Below, in pieces: positions 26,189 to 34,456 of a DNA stretch of 64,000 nt. The translations under genes were made by a program, and so were the position numbers. The notes below the pieces were generated by a model. That model was given only the letters and a program-made list of their open reading frames with translations. It did not search any database and was not told the DNA's origin. Origin of the DNA: Sphingorhabdus contaminans (GTDB taxonomy: Bacteria > Pseudomonadota > Alphaproteobacteria > Sphingomonadales > Sphingomonadaceae); assembly GCF_007280415.1 (NCBI RefSeq), contig NZ_VKKU01000001.1, forward strand, positions 1 through 64,000, read 5' to 3'. Every line of letters begins with the position of its first letter. The first letter of the stretch is position 1.

Positions 26189-26219
26189 TTGTGAACGTTA
26201 TCATTAGTGCTTGTGACTA
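26189..26219. promoter_or_regulatory. Candidate LacI-family operator upstream of GH3
   Basis: TTGTGAACGTT (26189-26199) matches the element before the TonB receptor, and TTGTGA recurs 22 bases further (26211), the same spacing as in the 15.8 kb site. It lies 21 bases upstream of the chosen GH3 start, a position suited to repression. The gap 26220-26318 shows nothing else. Confidence 0.58.
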
Positions 26220-26318
26220 CATCAACCTGAATGGAAATCAAGTGGCAACGAACAAGGGGTTGTGGAACACAGGCCGCAAGGCGCGGCAGGCATGCGCGAT
26301 TTTGCGCCTAATACACTA

Positions 26319-27137
26319 TTATCCTGCTTGCAGGGTCTGCCGGATGCTATTGTAAAGCCAGTGCCGCGAAGCCTCATCGGCAAAACTGTGGGAGGCGGTG
26401 TCAAACTGATCCAGCTGGATATGCGCCTTAGCCCGCGCTTCCGCAAACTCTGCGCTATGCCACGCGCCCATGAATGCCATGGCCGTCGTATCGTGGCGCG
26501 CAATCAGCAGGCGGGTTGGAACCGTCGATTTTGCGAGCGATCCCGCCAAGCGGACCCCAAGGCCTGATACAGGCTCTTTCCGGCTGGCCGATGCCAGACC
26601 CTTTGCCAGTTTCCGCAAATCAATTTTTCCGGACAACAGGTCGATCAAGCTTCGCGGATTTCTGAGCCGCGCCCAATAGCGCGCCCTGATGGCCGTTGCG
26701 CTGGGGGTTGAGGGTTTTTCGTCAGATTCAGCAGGGGTTTCGATCAGCCAGGGGTTTGCAAGGATCAGGCCGTCAATCGCGTTGTCATGGTGAAAAAGCG
26801 CGAGCGCCGTCGCCGCGTCACAATTGCCAAAAGCGATGATGCGCTTCACTTCGGGTGCTGATTGCCGGAAAGCGGTTACCGCTGCGCCGATATCTTCGGC
26901 ACTTGCTTCAAAGCCTGTATTTTGCCCTTCGCTCTCGCCGATGCCGCGGCGGTCATAGCGGAATACCGCATAGCCGGCTTCGGATAGTTTGGCTGCCAAC
27001 GCGGATTGACCCCCGAAGGCCCCGCTGCGGATCTCGTTGCCGCCGCTGACGATGAGCAGACCGACGTCGCCCATGCCTTCGTCTAGGGTTCCAAGCAGCA
27101 TATCGGGGCCGCACGAGAAAGAAATCATCCGGCGCAT
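26319..27137 (-). CDS. Exosortase A system-associated hydrolase 1
   Basis: An alpha/beta-hydrolase of 272 residues resembling the first hydrolase of exosortase-A (EpsH) loci. GLLIVSGGNEIRSGAFGGQ, the FRYDRRGIGESEG segment and AFGNCDAATALALF (with Cys at the nucleophile elbow, where Ser is usual) are visible. Its reaction is unknown; family members travel with polysaccharide and protein-sorting genes. The ATG at 27128 overlaps the previous stop as ATGA and is an equally good start to 27137, which keeps the MRR seen in relatives. It is the last gene of the four-gene minus-strand run. Confidence 0.82.
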   Translation of the reverse strand: MRRMISFSCGPDMLLGTLDEGMGDVGLLIVSGGNEIRSGAFGGQSALAAKLSEAGYAVFRYDRRGIGESEGQNTGFEASAEDIGAAVTAFRQSAPEVKRIIAFGNCDAATALALFHHDNAIDGLILANPWLIETPAESDEKPSTPSATAIRARYWARLRNPRSLIDLLSGKIDLRKLAKGLASASRKEPVSGLGVRLAGSLAKSTVPTRLLIARHDTTAMAFMGAWHSAEFAEARAKAHIQLDQFDTASHSFADEASRHWLYNSIRQTLQAG

Positions 27138-27814
27138 TCGGCGCTCCAGCGGGCAATATAGGTTGCAAAGGCGGCCGACATAGCCGGATCATCCTGCGGT
27201 TCCGCTCGCAGCCACAAGGGCGAACCGTTGATTTCGGCCAGGCTTACTTCTTGCACAAAAGGCAGGTCGGCTGGTGTGGAGTGCTCGAGTGAATCCACCA
27301 TATCGGCGCTTAACATGTAGCCGGACAGTTCCAGCGGCCGGGATCGGGATTGGGCGACAAGGTCTTCGGCAGTGCTGGATTTTCCCGCCTCCTTGTCGGC
27401 GATAATCCGTGTTCGCAACATTGTCTTTAGCAGGCTGGTTCCCTTGACAGGCGCGAGCCGCAAGACCGGTACGTCCGCAACATTGTCGATAAGCGCTCCA
27501 CCGCGCAGGGAAACAATATGCGTGACTCCCATTTCCGCCGTTATGGTGCACAGCGCTTCCCGCCAATTGTTGAGGCTTTGGTTTGCGATATCGGCCAAAC
27601 TCTCATTGCAGCCCGGCATATCGGGTAGCACGGTGCGCATGTTGCGTTCGGCTAGCGCACGCATCACGGAAACCAGCATGCGCCGGGTCCGGTTCATTTC
27701 GTCAAACAATGGCGGGATGATCAGGACGCAGCGCGACGCCGCTTCATCCCCGAAGCAGAGGCAAAATTCCTGTTGCCCCCCATAGCTATAGGTTCGATGC
27801 AGCGGGTGCGTCAC
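27125..27814 (-). CDS. Exosortase A system-associated hydrolase 2
   Basis: This 229-residue alpha/beta-hydrolase-like protein matches the second hydrolase of exosortase-A clusters, with FCLCFGDEAASRCVLIIPPLFDEMNRTRRM near the start (in parts) and the conserved FDEMN-R block. The start is GTG 27814, in a GTGA overlap with the acyl carrier protein stop, showing translational coupling. Substrate unknown; its neighbour suggests it acts on an acyl group held on the carrier protein. Confidence 0.82.
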   Translation of the reverse strand: MTHPLHRTYSYGGQQEFCLCFGDEAASRCVLIIPPLFDEMNRTRRMLVSVMRALAERNMRTVLPDMPGCNESLADIANQSLNNWREALCTITAEMGVTHIVSLRGGALIDNVADVPVLRLAPVKGTSLLKTMLRTRIIADKEAGKSSTAEDLVAQSRSRPLELSGYMLSADMVDSLEHSTPADLPFVQEVSLAEINGSPLWLRAEPQDDPAMSAAFATYIARWSAECAG

Positions 27815-28071
27815 CCGTTGACCTTGGCCCGTGCAAAGGAGACAAGACTGCCGAATGTGGCAAACAGATCGCCGTCGACATCGTCGTCGTCGATCATGAT
27901 ATCCAGCCGGTCCTCCATCTCGGTCAGCAAGCCCGCAACCGCCATGGAATCCAGCTCCGGCAAGGCGCCGAAGAGTTCCGTATCTTCATCCATCGCGGCC
28001 ACCTGTTCGGCAGAAAGGCCCAGAATGTCGGACAGAATGGAACGGACTTTGTCAGATAGGCTATCGGTCAT
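27811..28071 (-). CDS. Acyl carrier protein of the exosortase A accessory cluster
   Basis: An 86-residue carrier protein. The phosphopantetheine serine is S42 in LPELDSMAVAGLL. ATG 28071 is preferred: AAAGAGAG lies just upstream and the encoded MTDSLSDKV is a normal ACP start. It ends in a GTGA overlap with hydrolase 2. With the AMP-ligase at 29163 it could be loaded with an acyl group; this ligase-ACP-hydrolase combination is typical of these clusters, and its product is not known. Confidence 0.88.
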   Translation of the reverse strand: MTDSLSDKVRSILSDILGLSAEQVAAMDEDTELFGALPELDSMAVAGLLTEMEDRLDIMIDDDDVDGDLFATFGSLVSFARAKVNG

Positions 28072-28085
28072 ATTTCTCTCTTTAT

Positions 28086-29132
28086 TCAAGCAGCTTTGCG
28101 GCGCAGGTGCCGCAAGTGAAGGCGTGCAATCAAGGGCCAGTTGGCGACATGGTGCGGCCAGAACATATCCAGCCGGAAACGGGGGCGCACAGATTCCATC
28201 CAGTCACGCTTATAGGCATCGCTTCCGGTTCCAAAGTCGATCTCTTCAACCTTGTCGATATCAATGACATGCTGGAACAGCGCAACGGACAAAAGAGTGC
28301 CGGGCGATGCGTCCAGATAACGTTCGTCGTGGGCAAGCTTGTGTATGAGGGCAACGCCGTTTTCAACCGTCCAGAATTGCGCCGCAACAGGCTTGCCATC
28401 GATATAGGCAAGGCCAAGCCGTAATGTGCCGGCAAGGCTTTCCTGCTGAGCCAGCTGTTTCAGAAACTCCGGGCTGCCCTCATGCGGTTTCCAGCTACGC
28501 GCATATATCCGTTCATAATCGCTCCAGCTTTGTTCAGAAAATTCTCTTTCGACCCGCGTCGAAACGATGTTTTTCTTACCCTTGCGTTTAACGGTATTTT
28601 TCAACTGCCCGGGGCGGGTTTGCCAATATTCGTCGAAACTGCGGCCGTTGAGCCGCAGATAATGGTTTTCGTCGCACTCTGTCCGGTCGACAATCCATCC
28701 TGCTCCGGCAAAGGCGGCTGCGATCTGAGTTGCGGAACCATCCTCATCGGGCACCGGGGCGAGCGTTAGGCGGCGGGTACGTTGCCGTGCGGTCAATGCC
28801 AATTGGCGAAGGAGGGAAAGGCGCGTGGGCTCAGCGCAAGCGTCACCGTAAATCGGGCGCCATGTGAAATTATACCAGTTTGCAAGGGCGACATGATGGT
28901 TGTTGGCTTGCCGCATCAAAGGCATCCACGCTTCGGCATTTCCATCATGGGCCCGCAATAGCAACGGGGCTTTTTTGCGCAGCGCCATCCGGTGCAGGGG
29001 ATCGATCCAGTCCAGACGGTCAAACAGGCAAGCCTGTCTGTCGCGGTCGAGCGCTCCACGTGCGGCAGCCTGCGCTGTCAGAAAATTATCGTGATATTCA
29101 CCTTTTACCGGCAAATATGTTACCCCTGACAT
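28086..29132 (-). CDS. GNAT-type acyltransferase (Acetyltransf_6 fold)
   Basis: A 348-residue protein with a C-terminal GNAT domain of the CelD/BcsL type: the EYWQTRPGQLKNTVKRKGKK segment opens the domain and VEEIDFGTGSDAYKRDWM closes it. Such enzymes often acylate polysaccharide precursors or amines. The ATG at 29132 (MSGVTYLPVKG) is chosen; the frame is open to 29198 but would overlap the divergent ligase gene. Lying just before the carrier protein, it may use an acyl-ACP donor. This is inference. Confidence 0.8.
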   Translation of the reverse strand: MSGVTYLPVKGEYHDNFLTAQAAARGALDRDRQACLFDRLDWIDPLHRMALRKKAPLLLRAHDGNAEAWMPLMRQANNHHVALANWYNFTWRPIYGDACAEPTRLSLLRQLALTARQRTRRLTLAPVPDEDGSATQIAAAFAGAGWIVDRTECDENHYLRLNGRSFDEYWQTRPGQLKNTVKRKGKKNIVSTRVEREFSEQSWSDYERIYARSWKPHEGSPEFLKQLAQQESLAGTLRLGLAYIDGKPVAAQFWTVENGVALIHKLAHDERYLDASPGTLLSVALFQHVIDIDKVEEIDFGTGSDAYKRDWMESVRPRFRLDMFWPHHVANWPLIARLHLRHLRRKAA

Positions 29133-29162
29133 GCCCCGCAAACTCCACTCGAATATGACCCT

Positions 29163-30683
29163 ATGACGAACGATTTGCCAGTTTTTCCGCTCGACCACCT
29201 TCCGCTCTTCGGTGAGGCCGATGCGCCTGCGCTCATCATTCGTGATAGCTGCTATAGTTATAAGGAGTTAAATCTCCGTATCGGTCGTCTTGCGGCTTTT
29301 CTGAAATCAAAAGGCTTCGCCCCGGGTGATCGGGTGGCCACATGGCTTGGTAAAGGGGAAATTGCCTGCCTGATGCCCTTGGCATCGGTGCGCGCAGGAT
29401 TGGTGCATGTTCCGGTCAACCCGGTTCTGAAAGCGCCACAGGTACGGCATATCCTGTCCGACAGTGGAGCGCGGTTGCTGATTACCAATGCGGCACGTGC
29501 GACGATGCTGGATGATCAGGAAGACAGTGCCAGTTTCACGATTGCAGACGAAAAATCGGTTTTGGCGCATATCGGGGACAGTGAGGCGCAATGCTGCGAA
29601 CCATTACCGTCCAACACAGACCCGGACGATTTGGCGGCAATATTATATACTTCGGGATCAACAGGACGGCCCAAAGGCGTAATGCTGTCGCACGCAAATC
29701 TCGCTTTGGGTGCCGTCAGCGTTGCCCGCTATCTTAACCTGCGCGCGGATGATGTGACATTGGCGGTGTTGCCGCTCAGTTTTGACTATGGCCAGAACCA
29801 GTTGCTATCGACCTGGCGCGCCGGGGGATGTGTTGTGCCTTTGGACTATCTTGCGCCGCGCGACGTTATAAAGGCATGCGAAAAATATGGGGTCACAACC
29901 TTGGCCGCTGTGCCCCCGCTGTGGGTGCAACTGGTGGAGCAAAATTGGTCTGATGAGGCGGTTTCTTCAATGCGCCGCCTGACCAATAGCGGCGGCGCGC
30001 TGACCCCCAGTCTCGTAAAAATGCTGCGCAGCATTTTTTGCAGCAAGACCGATATTTTTGCGATGTATGGCCTTACGGAAGCTTTTCGTTCTACCTATCT
30101 CGACCCGAGGCTGATCGACGAAAATCCGACAAGTATGGGCAATGCAATTCCCTTTGCAGAAATCATGGTGGTTGCCCCGGACGGGACAGAAGCCGCGCCG
30201 GGTGAAGCTGGCGAGTTGGTACATGCGGGGCCGCTGGTTGCACATGGTTACTGGCAGGATGCAACACGGACTGCCGAACGGTTCAAACCGGCACCGGCAT
30301 TTTCGGAATATGGCGGGATGGCGGTCTGGTCGGGGGATACAGTTCGCAAGGACTCGGACGGGCTGCTCTATTTTGTTGGCCGCGACGATGCGATGATCAA
30401 GACAAGCGGCAACCGCGTATCGCCTACGGAAATTGAAGAAGTAGCCGTTGAAAGCGGTCTGGTCGCAGAGGCGTGCGCCCTGGGACGCAAGGACGAGCGG
30501 CTGGGCGCAGCAATCGTCCTGTTTGTGCGGGGTTCGGGTGACATGGATGCCTTGACGGCGCATCTGCGCGGAAATCTGCCGAATTTCATGCAACCTGCCG
30601 AGATTATCTGGCTCGATCAGTTCCCCAAAAATGCCAACGGGAAACTGGACAGGAACTTATTGGCCCAACAATTGGCGGCCTGA
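29163..30683 (+). CDS. Acyl-CoA ligase (AMP-forming), exosortase A system-associated
   Basis: An ANL-family adenylating enzyme of 506 residues. The AMP-binding P-loop is AAILYTSGSTGRPKGVM, the A5-type motif is FAMYGLTEAFRSTYLDP, and the C-terminal catalytic lysine is in FPKNANGKLDRNLL. It activates a carboxylate as acyl-AMP and passes it to CoA or, here, probably to the carrier protein encoded 1.1 kb away on the other strand. It has a 30-base divergent spacing to the GNAT gene. Substrate is unknown. Confidence 0.88.
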   Translation: MTNDLPVFPLDHLPLFGEADAPALIIRDSCYSYKELNLRIGRLAAFLKSKGFAPGDRVATWLGKGEIACLMPLASVRAGLVHVPVNPVLKAPQVRHILSDSGARLLITNAARATMLDDQEDSASFTIADEKSVLAHIGDSEAQCCEPLPSNTDPDDLAAILYTSGSTGRPKGVMLSHANLALGAVSVARYLNLRADDVTLAVLPLSFDYGQNQLLSTWRAGGCVVPLDYLAPRDVIKACEKYGVTTLAAVPPLWVQLVEQNWSDEAVSSMRRLTNSGGALTPSLVKMLRSIFCSKTDIFAMYGLTEAFRSTYLDPRLIDENPTSMGNAIPFAEIMVVAPDGTEAAPGEAGELVHAGPLVAHGYWQDATRTAERFKPAPAFSEYGGMAVWSGDTVRKDSDGLLYFVGRDDAMIKTSGNRVSPTEIEEVAVESGLVAEACALGRKDERLGAAIVLFVRGSGDMDALTAHLRGNLPNFMQPAEIIWLDQFPKNANGKLDRNLLAQQLAA

Positions 30684-30700
30684 CCCGGTACCATATAAAT

Positions 30701-30733
30701 TTCCGCCGGGCCGGACAGAAAGGCCCGGCGGAA
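30701..30733. terminator. Bidirectional hairpin terminator
   Basis: TTCCGCCGGGCC (30701-30712) pairs perfectly with GGCCCGGCGGAA (30722-30733), 12 bp with a 9-nt loop, midway between two convergent genes. T-runs are short on both sides (minus strand: ATTTATATGG). Confidence 0.7.
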
Positions 30734-30740
30734 CATTACA

Positions 30741-31541
30741 TCATCTGCAGTTACGCTTACGGGCTGTCTGGACGGTGTAGACATATCCGTCCCGCGTATT
30801 CACCGTAATGCACTGCTCCGAAGCCTCGCGCCACCAAGTGGTGTAGCGGCCATTATAGTCGGTCTTGTCCGAATCGCGCATCACAAAGCCGCGTTGGCTG
30901 AGTGAAGAATTCGCGTAGCCTTTAGGTTGTCCTATTAAATCGTTCACATTCACATAGCCGCCATAGCCACCGCCATAACCGTAGCCTGGGCGATATGAGG
31001 TTTCATAGCCCCGTTGGCGAACACCTTTTTCAAAGCCGTGGGAATAGGCGTCGCTGCGGTTATAATTGTGGTACGACTGGTTATACAAACCGTCGCGATA
31101 ACCGCGCTCAAACTCCGCCGTTCCGTTCATGTCATAATCGCGATCGTCACGGTGATGCGATTTGCTCGCAAGTGCTGCGATCCCCAACAAGGCAGCCGCA
31201 CCGACGGCAATTGCCGCCGTTTTGTCGCCGCTGCTTGATTTTGCCTGACCGCAATCGATCGGCTGTGCTGTGTTGATGGATTCATAGCGGCCATCATAGG
31301 TTGTGACCCGAACACATTCCTTTTTGGAACTGTTCCACCAGTAACTTATCTTGCGGTCGTCTTCGGTTGAAACATGGGTACTGTAATACCCTCTGGATTC
31401 GAGCTGTTCTTCTCCCCCAGCTCCACGCGCGCCGACCAAATCGGATAGCGATGTTGGTGTTTTTGCATATGTCGGAACGGCGGTAAATATTAGCGCGAAG
31501 CTGCAAATTCCCGCGCATGTTTTCGTCGCAAATGTGGTCAT
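30741..31541 (-). CDS. Secreted or anchored protein with two copies of a small Trp/Cys domain
   Basis: I do not recognise the family. The 266-residue product starts with a signal peptide (cut near TYA-KTP). A domain of about 50 residues occurs twice, at 47-97 and 214-265: R-G, then W-W, C, D-G, T-A and C with identical spacing (W69-C76-D83-T91-C97 and W237-C244-D251-T259-C265). Each probably holds one disulfide. Between them lie a short hydrophobic stretch (about 109-126), a segment with two GxxxG-like YRDG/FEKG pieces and a Gly/Tyr-rich linker. ATG 31541 is chosen since GGGAG precedes it by 7 bases. It separates the two halves of the exosortase-A accessory cluster. Confidence 0.8.
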   Translation of the reverse strand: MTTFATKTCAGICSFALIFTAVPTYAKTPTSLSDLVGARGAGGEEQLESRGYYSTHVSTEDDRKISYWWNSSKKECVRVTTYDGRYESINTAQPIDCGQAKSSSGDKTAAIAVGAAALLGIAALASKSHHRDDRDYDMNGTAEFERGYRDGLYNQSYHNYNRSDAYSHGFEKGVRQRGYETSYRPGYGYGGGYGGYVNVNDLIGQPKGYANSSLSQRGFVMRDSDKTDYNGRYTTWWREASEQCITVNTRDGYVYTVQTARKRNCR

Positions 31542-31758
31542 TTCCATTCTCCCGGTTGACAGAATTCCCCAAAAATTTTGCGACCAGCTTATGTGCCAAA
31601 ATTGAGACTCGCTTTGGCTATCGTGCAAAGAATATCCTATTGTAAAATAACTTTACACCGTTTTCTGGGCCGGGAAGTCGGCCGCCATATTATTTGGAAC
31701 TAGGGAAAGCTTCGCCGTGGTTATCAAAAGCTTTACCCAATTCGCCTAGGGAAAGCGG

Positions 31759-32985
31759 ATGAAAGCAACCGGTCCCATACCTCCAGGGTACGATATCATT
31801 GGTAGTGAACTCGCAATTGGCGGGGTGATGTGCAGTGCATTGGTTGAACAAGCGGGGGATACGCCGCTGTTCGTCTATTCCGCCGGGCATTTGCGTCAGC
31901 GCATGGCCGATCTGCGCGCCGCCATGCCGGAAAGGCTGGCGATCCATTATGCGATGAAAGCCAATCCCTATTCCCCCCTGTTGTCGTTGATGAACGGATT
32001 GGTGGATGGATTTGATGTGGCGTCGGGCGGTGAACTCGAACTGGCGCTTGGTGCAGGTGTTGAGGCGGCGCGGATCAGCTTTGCCGGTCCCGGCAAGCGG
32101 GATCGCGAAATTGAGCATGCCATTTCGTTGGGCGTAACGCTGAACTGTGAGTCGGAAGGCGAAGCGGCCCGCGCACTGGCGATTGGTGCGCAATTGGGGA
32201 TGGCGCCGCGCATCGCGATCCGCGTTAACCCCAGTTTTGACCTGAAAGGGTCGGGCATGAAAATGGGTGGCGGAGCAAAGCAGTTCGGTGTCGATGCCGA
32301 ACGTGTGCCAGCCTTGGCGCAGCATCTGATTGCCGCAGGGGCGGATTGGCGGGGGTTCCATATCTATGCCGGTTCACAGGCTCTGTCCGCCGACGCGATC
32401 ATCGCGATGCAGGCGCAGACGCTGGCCTTGGTCGGCGAACTTACGGAAGCAATCGGAGTAGCCCCACCACATGTCAATCTGGGCGGCGGCTTTGGAATTC
32501 CCTATTTCCCGGGCGATGAGCAGGTGGATATTCAGGCTGTTGGCGCCGCCCTGTCGGCGGCATTTGATGCCTTGCCGGACATTCTGTCAGCGACCGATTT
32601 TTGTATAGAACTCGGACGCTATCTTGTGGGTGAAGCGGGCGTGTATCTGACCAGGATCGTTGACCGCAAGATCAGCCATGGGGAAATTTTCCTTATCACT
32701 GACGGCGGATTGCACCACCAATTGGCGGCAAGTGGGAATTTCGGCACGGTTATCCGGCGCAATTATCCGGTGGCGATCGCAACGCGCTTTGGTGCGGAGC
32801 CAGAGGAAGTTGCCTCTATCGTGGGATGCCTTTGCACCCCGCTCGACAAATTGTCCGACAGCGCACATCTGCCACGTGCCGATGTGGGTGATCTCGTCGC
32901 GATATTTTGTGCAGGGGCCTATGGGGCCAGCGCGAGCCCTGCCCATTTTCTGGGGCAGGGGCCAGCAAGAGAAATGCTGGTTTAG
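31759..32985 (+). CDS. PLP-dependent decarboxylase, exosortase A system-associated
   Basis: A fold-type III decarboxylase of 408 residues related to diaminopimelate/ornithine decarboxylases. The PLP lysine is in IHYAMKANPYSPLL, the phosphate-binding region is VNLGGGFGIPYF, and the C-terminal active-site block contains CLCTPLDKL and GAYGASAS. It would release CO2 from a diamino or related acid to give an amine. In these clusters the product might be joined to an acyl chain by the ligase/GNAT enzymes; this is inference. AGGGAAAGCGG precedes the ATG. It overlaps the convergent zinc-finger gene by four bases. Confidence 0.87.
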   Translation: MKATGPIPPGYDIIGSELAIGGVMCSALVEQAGDTPLFVYSAGHLRQRMADLRAAMPERLAIHYAMKANPYSPLLSLMNGLVDGFDVASGGELELALGAGVEAARISFAGPGKRDREIEHAISLGVTLNCESEGEAARALAIGAQLGMAPRIAIRVNPSFDLKGSGMKMGGGAKQFGVDAERVPALAQHLIAAGADWRGFHIYAGSQALSADAIIAMQAQTLALVGELTEAIGVAPPHVNLGGGFGIPYFPGDEQVDIQAVGAALSAAFDALPDILSATDFCIELGRYLVGEAGVYLTRIVDRKISHGEIFLITDGGLHHQLAASGNFGTVIRRNYPVAIATRFGAEPEEVASIVGCLCTPLDKLSDSAHLPRADVGDLVAIFCAGAYGASASPAHFLGQGPAREMLV

Positions 32986-33176
32986 CCTTTGCCGTTGTCG
33001 GCAGGGCCACCGATCAAAATGAAGCGGCGGTCACAATAGCCACAGTCGACAAAGCCCTTTTCATCAATCTGCAACCAGACCTTGGGATGTCCCAATGCCG
33101 CTGGAATATCACCGCTGCCATCGCAGGAAATGCGGGTTTCGCGGACACGGATTGTTTCAGGCTGAAAAGTGCTCAT
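32982..33176 (-). CDS. Small zinc-finger protein (zf-CHCC, NDUFS6-like)
   Basis: A 64-residue protein with the CHCC zinc site C18, H30, C45 and C48 (CDGSGDIPAALGHP and CGYCDRRF). The domain corresponds to the C-terminal part of mitochondrial complex I subunit NDUFS6 and is found as a free protein in alphaproteobacteria. Role probably in respiratory complex I or its assembly; not shown by context here. Confidence 0.88.
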   Translation of the reverse strand: MSTFQPETIRVRETRISCDGSGDIPAALGHPKVWLQIDEKGFVDCGYCDRRFILIGGPADNGKG

Positions 33177-33215
33177 GCGCGCCGCTTAGCAAAGCGATGC
33201 GGTCGCCGCAACGGC

Positions 33216-33764
33216 TCAAAAATAGTTGAGGGTGATTGACCAGTTGCCGGTATATTTACCGGGTGCCTGATTGGCCCCGACTTCCAGGGTCGCGCCTAGC
33301 GGGAAGGTGAAGATTCCGTTGGCTGCCGCGATCCGGAATCGCAGAGGCGTAGTCGTCAGGACTGCCGTCGGGGTGCTACCGATCACAAAGGTCCGTACGC
33401 GCATAGGCGCGCCGGGGCCGTTGATGAATATGCTGTTAGCACCCAAAGAGATATCGACGCGTTGGTTGAATGTCCCTTGCCCCGAAAATGTTGCGGGCGA
33501 ATGGCCGCCACCAACCAGAACAATGCCGTTTGTAGCGGTACGCGCGCCAGTGGGCGCCATTGTGACTGTTCCGGCCGTCGTGCCCGGAATCAGGGAACCA
33601 AAGTCGAGATTATCATCGATGACAAAGGAAAGCGGGCGAACAACAGTGATTTCCGCGTTACCCGGCTCTGTATCGGCATGGGCCGGGCTGCACAAAAGCG
33701 CTGCCGCAAATGCGGTCACCGCCATAGCCGGCTTTACCCGCCAATTGAATTTTGCCCCACACAT
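33216..33764 (-). CDS. DUF4402 domain secreted protein (first copy)
   Basis: A 182-residue exported protein: signal peptide ending near SPAHA, then a beta-rich DUF4402 domain with LDFGSLIPGTTAGTV and the C-terminal GANQAPGKYTGNWSITLNYF, reminiscent of fimbrial/spore-coat-U-like subunits. It may be a surface or adhesin-like subunit. The next gene upstream encodes a paralogue, but no usher or chaperone gene is present. No strong ribosome-binding site is seen before the ATG at 33764. Confidence 0.82.
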   Translation of the reverse strand: MCGAKFNWRVKPAMAVTAFAAALLCSPAHADTEPGNAEITVVRPLSFVIDDNLDFGSLIPGTTAGTVTMAPTGARTATNGIVLVGGGHSPATFSGQGTFNQRVDISLGANSIFINGPGAPMRVRTFVIGSTPTAVLTTTPLRFRIAAANGIFTFPLGATLEVGANQAPGKYTGNWSITLNYF

Positions 33765-33830
33765 GCAGATGTCATTAAACCGAAAATAGTAAAGATATTC
33801 TGTATGCGCCGCCAGGGGCGGGGGACTTAA

Positions 33831-34373
33831 CTACAGGAAATTGACCGTGACGGTGAAATTTCCTTGATACAGACCGCTTGCTTGCGACGGGTTAACCCGC
33901 AGACGCCCGCCAACATAAAAGGACAACTGCCCACTGGGTCCCATGATCTGGAAGGGTAACCCACTCTGTTGAAACTGGTCCAGTAGCATCTGGTCCGTGC
34001 CTGCAACCCGCGTAAGCTGTATATTGCTCGGCAAATTGATGAAGACGAAGGTTAGCGGAGCCGCGACGACATCAAAGCGTGCGCGGGAAACCGTTCCACC
34101 GACCGGAATGGCATTACCGGCCGAAACCACAATGCTGTCACTTGTCGGCGGAATGCGCAGGCGGCTTTGCACCGTGCCCGCTATGACTGAGCCGAAATCA
34201 AGGCTTGTCGCGTTTGTGACAAGGCCAGGATTAACGATCTGCGTCTGCGTGTCGCCGGGCAAGGCATAGGCGTTCTGGGCGCAGCAGAAGGCTGCACCTA
34301 AGGCGGCCAGACGGCCTGAAACAAGAAATGCCCCACATCTCACACCCGCACTGATACATATGCAGGATGCCAT
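33831..34373 (-). CDS. DUF4402 domain secreted protein (second copy)
   Basis: A 180-residue paralogue of the preceding protein: LDFGSVIAGTVQSRLRI and the C-terminal NPSQASGLYQGNFTVTVNFL match block for block. A signal peptide is present (ends near NAYA). The two genes are 66 bases apart and probably co-transcribed. Divergence between copies is high, so the duplication is old. Function unknown beyond probable surface location. Confidence 0.82.
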   Translation of the reverse strand: MASCICISAGVRCGAFLVSGRLAALGAAFCCAQNAYALPGDTQTQIVNPGLVTNATSLDFGSVIAGTVQSRLRIPPTSDSIVVSAGNAIPVGGTVSRARFDVVAAPLTFVFINLPSNIQLTRVAGTDQMLLDQFQQSGLPFQIMGPSGQLSFYVGGRLRVNPSQASGLYQGNFTVTVNFL

Positions 34374-34456
34374 TTTGGTAACCGGAGAAGGTGAAGATTG
34401 CGGTTACCATGTTTCGGGCGATTGCGCCGGGGGCAAGGCTTCGCTATCGCATCCGC

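Noticed and set aside
14150-26318. tRNA-Met as an integration site for the glucan locus
   Set aside because: No copy of the tRNA 3' end is seen near 26.2-26.3 kb and no integrase gene is present, so no sign of an island.
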